Shown here one piece after another: positions 1 to 7,729 of a DNA stretch of 64,000 nt. The first letter of the stretch is position 1; each line of letters begins with the position of its first letter. Where the stretch lies: contig DAHUYQ010000031.1 of NCBI GenBank assembly GCA_027315115.1, positions 39,931-103,930 on the forward strand. Direction: 5' to 3'. A model generated the notes under the pieces. The model saw only the letters and a program-made list of their open reading frames with translations, had not been told where the DNA came from and made no database searches. The DNA is from Solirubrobacterales bacterium. GTDB lineage: Bacteria; Actinomycetota; Thermoleophilia; Solirubrobacterales; Solirubrobacteraceae. The position numbers and the translations under genes are program-made.

Positions 1-3000
1 TCGATGTAGCGAACTTCGTCGTGCTCCGGTCCGCGCGGATCGACACGAACGAGCGCGAGCCGATAGCGCGGCTCGCTGTTTAGCGCCGTGAGCACCTCGT
101 TGTGGGTGACGAAGAAGTCCTCGGCGCCGTCGAGGCGTGCCTTCACCTCGATCCGGATCGGATCCTCGCCGTCGCGGTGGGTAAGGACATCGAAGCCGGG
201 ATTGTTGAAGGCCTGCTCGACGGGTTCGCGGCCGAGAGCGGTCTCCGCAGCGAGCACGCGGTCGATCCCACGGCGCTCGATCTCCTTCGTCTCCAAGGCG
301 CGCATCGGCGCGTCGGTGGAGATCTCGGACTGCACGGCAGCCAATGGCAGCACCAGGGCAGCGGTCACGACACGCGGCGGCCTGGCGTGCATCTCAAGCT
401 GACGATCGATCTGAGCGAGGCGGGCGGTGCGCCGACCCTCCATCTCGGCCGCCTTGAACATCAGGCTCGCGTGCGACTCGCGTGACCCCTCCCCCGCCTG
501 CTCCTTCTCTTGCGCGACCATCGCCTCGAGAATGAGGCGCTCACGCTCGCGCTCCAAGCGCTGGTCCACCTGCTTGCGCGCGCGCCGCAGCTCGACCTCG
601 CGGCGCAGCTTGACCTCGTCCAGGAACTTCGGCAGCTCCTCGGCGATGATCCAGCTAGCCGCCCGCTCCTCGGCCTCAACCAACCATGCGAGAGATCGAG
701 CGGCGAGCGCCTCAGACGTCATGGGCGCTGCGACACAGTCGAGATATGGCGCGGGCCCGGCGTCCTGCACATCACCGCGCTCGTCGATGTAGGCGTATCC
801 AAAGCGGCGAGCCACCGAGGTCTCGGTCGCGTCGGCGATCTCCTCGATCACGGCGACCAGCAGGCGCGGCTCCTGCACGGCGGGAGAGACAAGCACGGTG
901 CCACGCTCGAGCGATCGCTGCCAGCGCGCGACCGCCTCTCCGATCACAGCGTCGTGCAACGGATGGCCGGGAGAAAGCAGCTCAGCGCGCACGCCCGATG
1001 CGTCCAACGTGCGCTCGATCTCGAAAGTCACGCGCTCGTAGCGCGTCGCGATCGGCCCGCGACCAGTCAAGCGCACCGGCGCGGGAACGTGAGTGATCTC
1101 GAAGCGGCCCCGCTCGCGCCGCCTGATCCGGCCGCCCAGGCGCATGAACGCGGTCCTGAATGCTCCCTCGATGTAGTGCGGCTGCAACCGCCGCGCTCTC
1201 GCCTCGTCCATCCGCGCGCGAAGCTCGGCGACGTCGGCGCGCTGCAGCGTCTCGGACACCAGCGCACGCTCGGCGAGCAGCTCCTCGATCCCGTGTGCCA
1301 CGCTCGCGTCAATCACCTTCTCCATCTTGGCGCGCGTCTCGGGGAGCTCGCCGTAGCGGATGGCCTCGATCAGCAGCTTGCGCAGCGGCGTCTCACCGAA
1401 CGCGTTGCCAAGCACATCGAAAACCTTGCCGCCGTAGGCCTTGCGCTGCTCCTCGATCTTCGTGAGCAACTGGGCGAAGACTTCTCCCTCGCGCGTGCCT
1501 TCGGCGACGAGGTTCCACAGCCTGCAGACCTCACGCTGGCCAATCCGGTGGATGCGTCCGAAGCGCTGCTCGATGCGGTTCGGGTTCCAAGGCAGGTCAT
1601 AGTTGACCATCAGGTGCGCCGCCTGCAGGTTCAAGCCCTCCCCGGCGGCGTCGGTCGCAAGCAGCACGTGGCAGGCGGGGTTGTGCGTGAACTCGGCCGT
1701 GATTCGGCGTCGCTCTGGCCGCCGCACGCCCCCGTGAATCGCCACGACCGCCTCGGGACGGCCAAGCAGCGAGCCGATCCGGCGCAGCAGGTACTCGAGT
1801 GTGTCGCGGTGCTCGGTGAAGACGATCAGCTTGCGCCGCTCCTCGCCGGGCCCGGGAGAAGCGAGAGTGTTGTCCTCGAGGATCGTGCGCAGCTCCGACC
1901 ACTTGCGGTCGGTCTCCGAGGAGCGGACGCGCTCCGCGGCGTCGATCAGGTCACCAAGCTCCAGCAGCTCGGCGTCGAGCTCCTCGATCGTGCGCGCTGC
2001 CGTCGCCGCGTCGACGAGCTCCTCTTCGACGTCCTCCAGTTCCTGGGCCGAGAGCTCTTCCTCGTCGAACTCGTCGTGACTGCGGATCGCATCGGCGGCG
2101 GGCTCCGCGGGCGCCCTGCCCACGAGCAGCTCTTGCTTGCGACGCTCGAGACGGTCGGCCCTGCGTTCCAGCGACCGGCATATCGCCTCCGGGCTCGAGG
2201 CGAGCCGCCGCTGCAGGACGGTGAGCGCGAATCCGACGGTGTTGCGGCGCTTGCCGTCGAGCTTCGCGGCCCGGTTCATCCCCTCACGCACGTAGGTGCT
2301 CACCTGCTCGTAGAGATCCTGCTCGAGATCGGTGAGCGCATACGGGACCGTCTCAGCGATGCGTTCGGGGAACAGCGGCTTCCCCTCGAAGGTCAGCAGC
2401 TCCTCCTTGACCATGCGGCGCATCAGCCCGGAGGTGTCGGCGCTGTGATCCTTCGCCTGATAGCGACCCTCGAAACGGTCGCGGTCCAGGAGAGTCAGGA
2501 ATAGCTGGAAGTCTTCCTCCTTGCCGCTGTGCGGGGTCGCGGTCATCAAGAGGAGATGGCGGCTGATCTCACCGAGCAGCTCACCCAAGAGGAATCGCTT
2601 GGTCTTCTCCAGCTTGCCACCGAAGTAGTGCGCGCCCATGCGATGGGCCTCGTCGACGACGACGAGATCCCAGTCGGACTTTTCCAGCGATGCGAGCAGC
2701 TCCTCGTTGCGCGCAAGCTGATCCATGCGGGCTATGAGCAGCGGATGCTGCTCAAAGGCCGATGCGCCGAACACGCTCTCACCGAGCTGTGGCGTGAGAA
2801 TCTCGAAGGCCAGACCGAACTTCAGATAGAGCTCGTCCTGCCACTGCTCGACAAGGCCACCGGGAGCAACCACGAGACAGCGCTTCACGTCGTCGCGAAG
2901 GATCAGCTCCTTGATATACAGGCCCGCCATGATCGTCTTGCCGGCTCCTGGGTCGTCGGCGAGCAGGAAGCGCAACGGGGTCCTCGGCAGCAGCTCGTCG

Positions 3001-3338
3001 TAGACGGCGCGTAGCTGGTGGGGCAGCGGCTGAATGTCCGATGTCGTCACCGCGAGCATCGGATCGAACAACCCTGCGAGCTTGATTCGCTGGCACTCTG
3101 CCGCGAGCTTGAAGTCGGCAGCGTCGGCGTCGAGCGGTCGCGCCTCGACGTCGGCAACCGAGAGCTTCTGCTCGGCGTCGCGGCCGAGCACTCGCTGGCC
3201 AAGCTCGCCGCCCGCCGCCTTATAGGTCAGCTCGACCGCGTCGGAGCCATGCGGACGCACAGCGATGACGGACACGCTCTGCCCCGGAATGACCCCCGCA
3301 AGATGCAGACCCGGCTGAAGATCCTCGAGCTTCGACAT
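1..3338 (-). CDS. SNF2-family DEAH helicase with DUF3883-like C-terminus, partial at window edge
   Basis: Superfamily 2 ATP-dependent translocase of the SNF2 type, likely acting on DNA. The ATG at 3338 opens about 1112 codons and the frame is still open at base 1, so the C-terminus is missing. Walker A (LADDPGAGKT) lies near residue 130, the DEAH box (VVVDEAHR) near 230, then MTATPH, and motif VI (EQRFGRIHRIGQ) in the second RecA lobe. A charged, coiled-coil-like stretch follows. The last visible segment (GFDVLTHRDGEDPIRIEVKA) resembles DUF3883, often found on helicases in restriction-like and phage-defence loci. The neighbours are toxin-antitoxin genes, which fits a defence role, but partner methyltransferase or nuclease genes would lie left of the window. 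The helicase assignment is firm; the defence role is inference. Confidence 0.85.
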   Translation of the reverse strand, partial: MSKLEDLQPGLHLAGVIPGQSVSVIAVRPHGSDAVELTYKAAGGELGQRVLGRDAEQKLSVADVEARPLDADAADFKLAAECQRIKLAGLFDPMLAVTTSDIQPLPHQLRAVYDELLPRTPLRFLLADDPGAGKTIMAGLYIKELILRDDVKRCLVVAPGGLVEQWQDELYLKFGLAFEILTPQLGESVFGASAFEQHPLLIARMDQLARNEELLASLEKSDWDLVVVDEAHRMGAHYFGGKLEKTKRFLLGELLGEISRHLLLMTATPHSGKEEDFQLFLTLLDRDRFEGRYQAKDHSADTSGLMRRMVKEELLTFEGKPLFPERIAETVPYALTDLEQDLYEQVSTYVREGMNRAAKLDGKRRNTVGFALTVLQRRLASSPEAICRSLERRADRLERRKQELLVGRAPAEPAADAIRSHDEFDEEELSAQELEDVEEELVDAATAARTIEELDAELLELGDLIDAAERVRSSETDRKWSELRTILEDNTLASPGPGEERRKLIVFTEHRDTLEYLLRRIGSLLGRPEAVVAIHGGVRRPERRRITAEFTHNPACHVLLATDAAGEGLNLQAAHLMVNYDLPWNPNRIEQRFGRIHRIGQREVCRLWNLVAEGTREGEVFAQLLTKIEEQRKAYGGKVFDVLGNAFGETPLRKLLIEAIRYGELPETRAKMEKVIDASVAHGIEELLAERALVSETLQRADVAELRARMDEARARRLQPHYIEGAFRTAFMRLGGRIRRRERGRFEITHVPAPVRLTGRGPIATRYERVTFEIERTLDASGVRAELLSPGHPLHDAVIGEAVARWQRSLERGTVLVSPAVQEPRLLVAVIEEIADATETSVARRFGYAYIDERGDVQDAGPAPYLDCVAAPMTSEALAARSLAWLVEAEERAASWIIAEELPKFLDEVKLRREVELRRARKQVDQRLERERERLILEAMVAQEKEQAGEGSRESHASLMFKAAEMEGRRTARLAQIDRQLEMHARPPRVVTAALVLPLAAVQSEISTDAPMRALETKEIERRGIDRVLAAETALGREPVEQAFNNPGFDVLTHRDGEDPIRIEVKARLDGAEDFFVTHNEVLTALNSEPRYRLALVRVDPRGPEHDEVRYI

Positions 3339-3499
3339 GGCGACGTATGGGACCGTATCGAGTTCCGCCGCATATGGCCGGAAACGTGCTGGCGGGCTGA
3401 TCCGCCGCTACAAGAACATTGCTCGAGGTAGGGGTCGCGTTTTGGCCGACGTTTGGCCAGCACCCCCTACATTGGCACCGACCGAGTAACATCGGTCTG

Positions 3500-3763
3500 A
3501 TGACATCCCGTGAGATGGACATCGAGATCATCAAGGGCATGTCCGAGCCGGAGCTGGAGGCCGCCCACGCCCACCTGCGGCAGGCTGCCGTTCGGTCAGG
3601 CGCCGGCGACGACTTCGAAGCGGCGCTCCAGGCGCCGGCAGGCATCAGTCGGCGGTTGAGCGTCTCTACCGAGGCAGCGCAACTGATTCGCGACGAGCGC
3701 GACTGGCTTGCCAGCCGGCCCCTCGGCACATCGCTCGTGCCTCGGCATCATCCGCTGGCATGA
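3500..3763 (+). CDS. Small hypothetical protein, likely partner of the nucleotidyltransferase
   Basis: An 87-residue acidic protein of unknown family starting at the ATG at 3500. A longer reading from 3419 adds only a low-complexity leader in the upstream region, so the shorter start is preferred. Its last codons overlap the next gene by 4 bases (ATGA at 3760-3763), which implies translational coupling. Position and size suit an antitoxin or accessory partner of the minimal nucleotidyltransferase. I do not recognise a HEPN motif (RX4-6H), so it is not a clear HEPN partner. Confidence 0.5.
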   Translation: MTSREMDIEIIKGMSEPELEAAHAHLRQAAVRSGAGDDFEAALQAPAGISRRLSVSTEAAQLIRDERDWLASRPLGTSLVPRHHPLA

Positions 3764-4080
3764 CCGCCATCGACACGGACATCGAACGTGCCGCGCATAC
3801 CTTGGCCGAGACGGCAGGCTCGCCAGTCCGAGTGATCTTGTTCGGCTCGCACGCACGCGGCGATGCACGTGCCGGGAGCGATCTCGACTTCCTCGTGATC
3901 GAGCCAGAGGTGGCCGACCGCCATGCTGAGATGGTCCGTTTGCGCCGTGCGCTGCACGACCTGCGCCGGCCGATCGATGTCTTGGTCTTCAGCGAGGCGG
4001 ACGTCGAGGAATGGGGGCAGGCGCGCGGCACGGTCCTTCACACCGCGCTTTCCGAGGGCCGCGTGCTTGTCGACGCGTGA
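3760..4080 (+). CDS. Minimal nucleotidyltransferase (MNT-type, toxin-antitoxin associated)
   Basis: A 106-residue pol-beta-fold nucleotidyltransferase. The signature GSHARGDARAGSDLDFLV (residues about 29-46) holds the GS turn and the two metal-binding Asp residues of the DxD pair. The length fits stand-alone MNT proteins, which in characterised HEPN/MNT systems modify or neutralise a HEPN RNase by nucleotide transfer. Here the upstream partner overlaps by ATGA and is not obviously HEPN, and no HEPN gene follows. The family is clear; whether it acts as toxin or antitoxin is unknown. Confidence 0.8.
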   Translation: MTAIDTDIERAAHTLAETAGSPVRVILFGSHARGDARAGSDLDFLVIEPEVADRHAEMVRLRRALHDLRRPIDVLVFSEADVEEWGQARGTVLHTALSEGRVLVDA

Positions 4081-4432
4081 CGAGCACGATGCCGCCGACG
4101 CGCCGCTCGCGAAGGCCGTCGGCGATGAGGCCGGCCAGCGGGCCATCGTCGAAAACCACGACGTTCTCGCATTGCCAACACTGGAGGCGCTGGCGCGCGA
4201 CCAGCATGCGCGTCCCGTCACCGACGTGCAGGAGCTGCGCCTCGACGTCTGGTCCTCCGAACAGGAGCTGCAGGAGTTTCTAGTGGACTGGCGCGCCAGC
4301 CGCGACGCGTCGCCGCCGAGCTCCTCATCCAGCTTCGCATCCAGTATGGGCATCCGCACAATCGCGTAGTCCGTACACCCATCCGCCAGCACGGCGTATG
4401 AACATCCGCAAAAAACGGTGCTATGTACCGCC
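4081..4432. other. About 350 bp without a confident gene
   Basis: No convincing coding sequence is visible between the nucleotidyltransferase stop and the AbiEi start. The minus strand carries a short open stretch (about 4280 down to 3989) containing HVGDGTRMLVARQRLQCWQC, but it has a TAG just upstream, overlaps the nucleotidyltransferase 3' end and matches no family I recognise. It may be a gene remnant. The A-rich tract at 4410-4415 just upstream of 4433 may belong to the AbiEi promoter. Confidence 0.4.
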
Positions 4433-4990
4433 ATGCCAGGCCGAGTGTTCACCGAGATCCTCGCGCTCGCCGCCGAGCAGAACGGCTTCGCGCGCACCCG
4501 CGAGGCGCGCGATCTGGGCATCGACCCACGCCGCCTGAACGACTACGCCCGGCGCGGCTTGGCCGAGCACGTCGGCCGGGGCTTGTACCGCATCGAGCTT
4601 GTGCCGCACGGCGACTTCGACGAGTTCGCGCGGGCCGCCCAGTGGCCGGACGGGCGCGGCACGCTGAGCGGAGAGACGGCGCTCGATCTCCACGAGCTCT
4701 GCGACGCAAGCCCGGCTCACATCGACATCACCGTCCCACGCGGCTACCGCACCCACCGACAGGTGCCTGTGCGGTACCGGCTGCATCGGCGCGACCTCGC
4801 GGGCGACGAGGTGACCCGGCTGCGAGACGTCCCGATCGTCACCCCGGCGCGCGCGATCGCCGACGCCATCGAGCTCGAGCTACGACCCACGCTCATCGAT
4901 CAGGCCATCGACACCGCCGCCCGCCAGGCGCTCATCACCGCCGAGCAGGAGGCCGACCTGCGCGCAGCGCGGTCTCGGGGCACCTCATGA
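4433..4990 (+). CDS. AbiEi-family antitoxin / transcriptional regulator
   Basis: A 185-residue protein of the AbiEi type, the antitoxin and autorepressor of type IV AbiE toxin-antitoxin systems. The N-terminal winged helix covers roughly residues 1-55 (GIDPRRLNDYARRGLAEHVG then GLYR), followed by the AbiEi domain with the typical ITVPRGYR and VTPARAIAD motifs. The ATG at 4433 is preferred to an in-frame GTG at 4418. The stop overlaps the next start (ATGA, 4987-4990), the usual layout with AbiEii. The partner toxin is truncated, so this antitoxin is probably an orphan. Confidence 0.8.
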   Translation: MPGRVFTEILALAAEQNGFARTREARDLGIDPRRLNDYARRGLAEHVGRGLYRIELVPHGDFDEFARAAQWPDGRGTLSGETALDLHELCDASPAHIDITVPRGYRTHRQVPVRYRLHRRDLAGDEVTRLRDVPIVTPARAIADAIELELRPTLIDQAIDTAARQALITAEQEADLRAARSRGTS

Positions 4991-5322
4991 GCGAGCGCGG
5001 CTACTACACGCCGCCCAAGAACAAGGCCTCTCTGGAGCAGCGCCTGCGCAACCTCATCGGCGACGACGCGCTGCAACTGCGCGCCCGCCGCCAGATCGGC
5101 TACATCGCCGTGATCGCCGCGCTCGGCGCCAACGCCCGCGGCGAGAACGGCGAGCCTATCTTTGCCGTCAAGGGCGGCGTCGCCGTCGAGCTTCTGATCG
5201 GCCAGCAGGCTCGGGCGACCAAGGATCTCGACGCGGCCGTCCGCGCCCGGGCCGAGCAGCTTCTCAGATGCGCTCATCGGCTCGCTTTCCATGCGCTCAA
5301 AATAACGGGGTCGTGGTCATGA
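4987..5322 (+). pseudogene. AbiEii-type nucleotidyltransferase toxin, 3'-truncated
   Basis: The ATG at 4987 overlaps the AbiEi stop. About 90 residues match the N-terminus of AbiEii nucleotidyltransferases: a basic start, then FAVKGGVAVELLIG and ATKDLDAAVRA, the conserved KGG and xDxD-like motifs. AbiEii proteins are normally 230-300 residues; here the frame leaves the family near base 5265 and ends at 5322 after unrelated residues (HALKITGSWS). The catalytic core is incomplete, so the product is probably inactive. The break coincides with the truncated 3' end of an opposing gene fragment. Confidence 0.7.
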
Positions 5323-5423
5323 GCGTTGTCGAAGACACGCACCGCGTGCCACGCGCCGTCTCGCTGAACGATCAGCGTAATCGCGTGCTCGACCGGGAGC
5401 GTGCTGCTCGGGGGAACCTTGTT
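5274..5423 (-). pseudogene. Fragment of a small FDNAH-motif protein
   Basis: The minus-strand frame reads KVPPSSTLPVEHAITLIVQ and then DGAWHAVRVFDNAHDHDP before running into unrelated sequence. The pattern of a short beta-hairpin with 'DGxW..VRVFDNAH' looks like the start of a small toxin-like family. No start codon is visible in frame and the C-terminus is lost where it meets the broken AbiEii gene. It is divergent from the XRE regulator at 5543. A second, frameshifted gene with a VDNAHG motif lies at 58724-59022. The family name is uncertain. Confidence 0.4.
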
Positions 5424-5434
5424 CGGCCGACACG

Positions 5435-5471
5435 ATATGCGCTTGACAGCATATGCGCTTCGCGATATCTG
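5435..5471 (+). promoter_or_regulatory. Promoter with direct-repeat operator upstream of the XRE gene
   Basis: A consensus -35 box TTGACA (5443-5448) is followed 17 bp later by TATCTG (5466-5471). The decamer ATATGCGCTT occurs twice, at 5435-5444 and 5451-5460, 16 bp apart and straddling the -35 box; GCATATGC is itself palindromic. This arrangement suits autoregulation by the XRE protein encoded downstream. Binding is inferred. Confidence 0.5.
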
Positions 5472-5542
5472 TATGGAGATGATTCCGCTGGCAGACCGGC
5501 GTTCGACGAACACCTGACAGAAGTTGAGAAGGAGCAGCGAAG

Positions 5543-5863
5543 ATGACCACCAAGACACGAAACTTCAACGACCTGCGCGAACAGGCACGGCACAGCGATC
5601 CGGGTTGGGATGAGCAGGTCGCCGAGCGCCAGCGGGCGATGGAGGACGCATTGGCACTCGCGGATCTGCGTCGCTCACGCCATCTCACGCAGGTGCAGTT
5701 GGCCGCGGAGCTTGGCATCTCACAGGGCAACGTCTCGCGCCTGGAGAGTCGCGGCGATGTCTATCTGTCGACGCTGCGCTCCTACGTGCAGGCACTCGGC
5801 GGCCATCTTGAGATCGCCGCGGTGTTCGGCGACGAGCGGTACCCGGTCGCTCCTGGCGCTTGA
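5543..5863 (+). CDS. XRE-family (HigA-like) transcriptional regulator / antitoxin
   Basis: A 106-residue protein with a lambda-repressor-like helix-turn-helix (LTQVQLAAELGISQGNVSRL, about residues 50-70) and an N-terminal segment (FNDLREQARHSDPGWDEQV) typical of HigA-like antitoxins. The start has a good ribosome site (AAGGAG). The C-terminal LGGHLEIAAVFGD is common in this family. The HigB/RelE-type toxin usually paired with such a protein is absent; the adjacent divergent fragment at 5274-5423 may be what remains of a partner. Probably autoregulated through the repeat at 5435-5460. Confidence 0.8.
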   Translation: MTTKTRNFNDLREQARHSDPGWDEQVAERQRAMEDALALADLRRSRHLTQVQLAAELGISQGNVSRLESRGDVYLSTLRSYVQALGGHLEIAAVFGDERYPVAPGA

Positions 5864-5958
5864 GACAGCGTCATGGTCCGCCGTTGACCGCTGCATTGTG
5901 ACCCATACGTGGCGCACTCTACAGCCGTCATCGCTCGGTGCGGGTGAGCCAATAGCGT

Positions 5959-5981
5959 ACCGTTTTCAGTACGGTTATGGT
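5959..5981 (+). promoter_or_regulatory. Inverted repeat and -10-like box upstream of the second AbiEi gene
   Basis: ACCGT (5959-5963) and ACGGT (5971-5975) form an inverted repeat with a 7-base spacer, directly followed by TATGGT (5976-5981), about 15 bases before the ATG. AbiEi proteins repress their own promoters through inverted repeats, so this is a plausible operator over the -10 box. Confidence 0.35.
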
Positions 5982-5996
5982 AGGCTGGGGCGGACA

Positions 5997-6548
5997 ATGA
6001 CACTGGCGCCGACATACCGACGCCGACTCCACGAGCGCGCGCTCGATCAATACGGGTATGTCACGACCACGGACGCCGATGAGATCGGCGTGCCGCCCGG
6101 CGAGCTTCGCAAGCTGAGCCAACGGGGCGGCCTTGAGCACGTTGGGTATGGGCTCTATCGCTTCGAGGACATCCCGCGCACCGGCCGCGACCAGTTCATG
6201 GAGGCCGTCCTGCTCGCCGGACCAGACGCCTACCTGCAGGCCGACGCTGTACTCGCTCTCCACCACCTGGCGCTCGCGAACCCACGCCGGATCCGTGTTG
6301 CCACACCGCGGCGCAACCGCCGCAAGCTCCCAGACTTCCTGACGGTCGAGCGACGCAGCCTCTCCGCCGACGAGCTCACCCTCTACGAGGGGATCCCCGC
6401 AACGACGATCGCGCGCGCACTGCTGGACTGTCGCGGCGTGATCATGGACGAGCGCCTGATCAAAGCGGCCAAGGAAGCTGCTCGCACCGGGCTGCTGCGA
6501 CGTCGAGACGCGCAACGCATCCTCTCGGATCTGGGGACCATCGCTTGA
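5997..6548 (+). CDS. AbiEi-family antitoxin, orphan
   Basis: A 183-residue second AbiEi-type protein: N-terminal winged helix (TDADEIGVPPGELRKLSQRG then GLYRFEDIPR), followed by the antitoxin domain with RIRVATPRRNRR and IPATTIARALLDC. It resembles the 4433 gene in layout but is clearly divergent. No AbiEii gene follows: downstream is non-coding sequence and then a minus-strand membrane protein. Orphan AbiEi proteins may act as anti-addiction modules or as simple regulators. Start at ATG 5997, close to the putative -10 box, so the leader would be very short. Confidence 0.75.
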   Translation: MTLAPTYRRRLHERALDQYGYVTTTDADEIGVPPGELRKLSQRGGLEHVGYGLYRFEDIPRTGRDQFMEAVLLAGPDAYLQADAVLALHHLALANPRRIRVATPRRNRRKLPDFLTVERRSLSADELTLYEGIPATTIARALLDCRGVIMDERLIKAAKEAARTGLLRRRDAQRILSDLGTIA

Positions 6549-6592
6549 CCATCTCGCCCGAGAGACCCCAAGCCCCGCCGGCGATCGGCCGG

Positions 6593-6916
6593 CTACGGAG
6601 CGCGCCCCAGGCGGATCGTGGATGCGAGCAACGCGCCGACGAGGGCTCCGACCGTTGCGCCAACCAGCACCGGGGTGATCCACGCGAGGATCTCGGAGGC
6701 AAGACTGCTTCCCAGGCAACCTGCGAACGCATGCGTGACCAGGTGCCCATTGGGCTGGACGCGAGGCCGGCAGGCGGCATGCGCTCGCGTCTGGGTGTTC
6801 GTGTGCCTGAGGGCCCACATCAGGCCAACGAAGGCCCCACCGCCCGATCCGAGCCGCAACACCATGTCACGTAGCTCGCGCCCTACCGCCCGCCGTCGAC
6901 GGTGACTGAATGCCAT
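6593..6916 (-). CDS. Small glycine-rich membrane protein, hypothetical
   Basis: 107 residues starting MAFSHRRRRAVGRELRDMVL. A short hydrophobic stretch (GGAFVGLMWAL) and one strong transmembrane segment (AWITPVLVGATVGALVGALL) precede a basic end. No family recognised. It faces the orphan AbiEi gene tail to tail. The coding call rests on an ATG start, membrane-like composition and the lack of a better frame. Confidence 0.45.
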   Translation of the reverse strand: MAFSHRRRRAVGRELRDMVLRLGSGGGAFVGLMWALRHTNTQTRAHAACRPRVQPNGHLVTHAFAGCLGSSLASEILAWITPVLVGATVGALVGALLASTIRLGRAP

Positions 6917-7160
6917 GTCGGCGTTATCGACGGTCTATGTGCGTAACTGAAACCACTCGCGGCGGCTCGCCCGCGTACTGCCTGAAGCGCCGCGGCGAAG
7001 TCGTGTCGACATCTCGCTCAGGCGGTCATCCGGCGCCATATCGCGCCAGGAGGGGCAGATCCATCACGACTCACCTTCGAGTCACGGCCCGGCGCGTGCC
7101 GTGACCGCGCGTAGGCCCGAATCCCCTACGCGAGCGAGAGCTCGCGCATTGACGGTCGCC

Positions 7161-7358
7161 TCAGGCCGCCACGGCTGTGCCGGCGGGCACGTAGTGCTCG
7201 ACCGTAACGTCCTCGCGGTCAAGGGCGAAGCGCACGCCCTCCTCGGCGAGGCGATGGGCCTCCGCATAGGTGTCCGCCACCACGGTCCACCTCGCGATCT
7301 CGGGAGAGGTCGCAACCCAAGTGTCCTCGTCCTGGCGATAGAGCACATGCACAGTCAT
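7161..7358 (-). CDS. hicB: HicB-like antitoxin
   Basis: A 65-residue HicB-type domain: VHVLYRQDEDTWVATSPEI followed by ADTYAEAHRLAEEGVRFAL, the partial RNase H-like fold of HicB antitoxins. It starts 7 bases after the hicA stop (ATG at 7358). No obvious C-terminal DNA-binding segment is present, so it resembles the short HicB class. It should neutralise HicA by direct binding. The toxin gene comes first, the common hicAB order. Confidence 0.75.
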   Translation of the reverse strand: MTVHVLYRQDEDTWVATSPEIARWTVVADTYAEAHRLAEEGVRFALDREDVTVEHYVPAGTAVAA

Positions 7359-7365
7359 CGCAAGC

Positions 7366-7599
7366 TCAGAGTAGCGCGAGAGCGTCGTCTTCGGCAAGCC
7401 CGACCTGGTTGCACAGGATGTCCTTGACCGTGCCTGGGCGGATGGTCTGCCCGTCGTGGAAAGCGAAGGTGATCGGAGGGTGCTCGGGCGCTTCCAGCTT
7501 GCGGTGCGAGCCCTTTTGGCGCACGACCCGATATCCAAGCTGCTCGCCTTGCAGCACCTTCAGGAGTTGCCTGGCCTTCAGCGACGGAAACCGCGACAT
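7366..7599 (-). CDS. hicA: HicA toxin, mRNA interferase
   Basis: A 77-residue double-stranded-RNA-binding-fold toxin. The family pattern is complete: SLKARQLLKVL, then GYRVVRQKGSHRKLEAP, where the His of GSHRKL is the catalytic residue in characterised HicA proteins, then ITFAFHDGQTIRPGTVKDIL. The start chosen is ATG 7599; an upstream in-frame ATG (7653) would add a basic leader absent from the family. Unlike the AbiE modules nearby, this pair looks intact. Confidence 0.85.
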   Translation of the reverse strand: MSRFPSLKARQLLKVLQGEQLGYRVVRQKGSHRKLEAPEHPPITFAFHDGQTIRPGTVKDILCNQVGLAEDDALALL

Positions 7600-7729
7600 G
7601 AGACAACACGCTACACGTCGCGGCGGTCCCGATTCTCGCCTTCGCCTCGACATCCTGGACCTCCGGCGTCGCGAAGTGCCTTATGGCCCCTGGTTCTCCG
7701 ACGGCAGATCCGCAAGCGTCGCGCCCTAC

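Noticed and set aside
510..2504. Long open frame on the plus strand (664 codons)
   Set aside because: It is antisense to the helicase gene, has no recognisable domain, and arises from the lack of stops in GC-rich DNA.
3989..4207. Small minus-strand gene (72 codons) behind the nucleotidyltransferase
   Set aside because: It overlaps the nucleotidyltransferase 3' end, has a stop just upstream and matches no family I know; kept only as a note in the intergenic entry.
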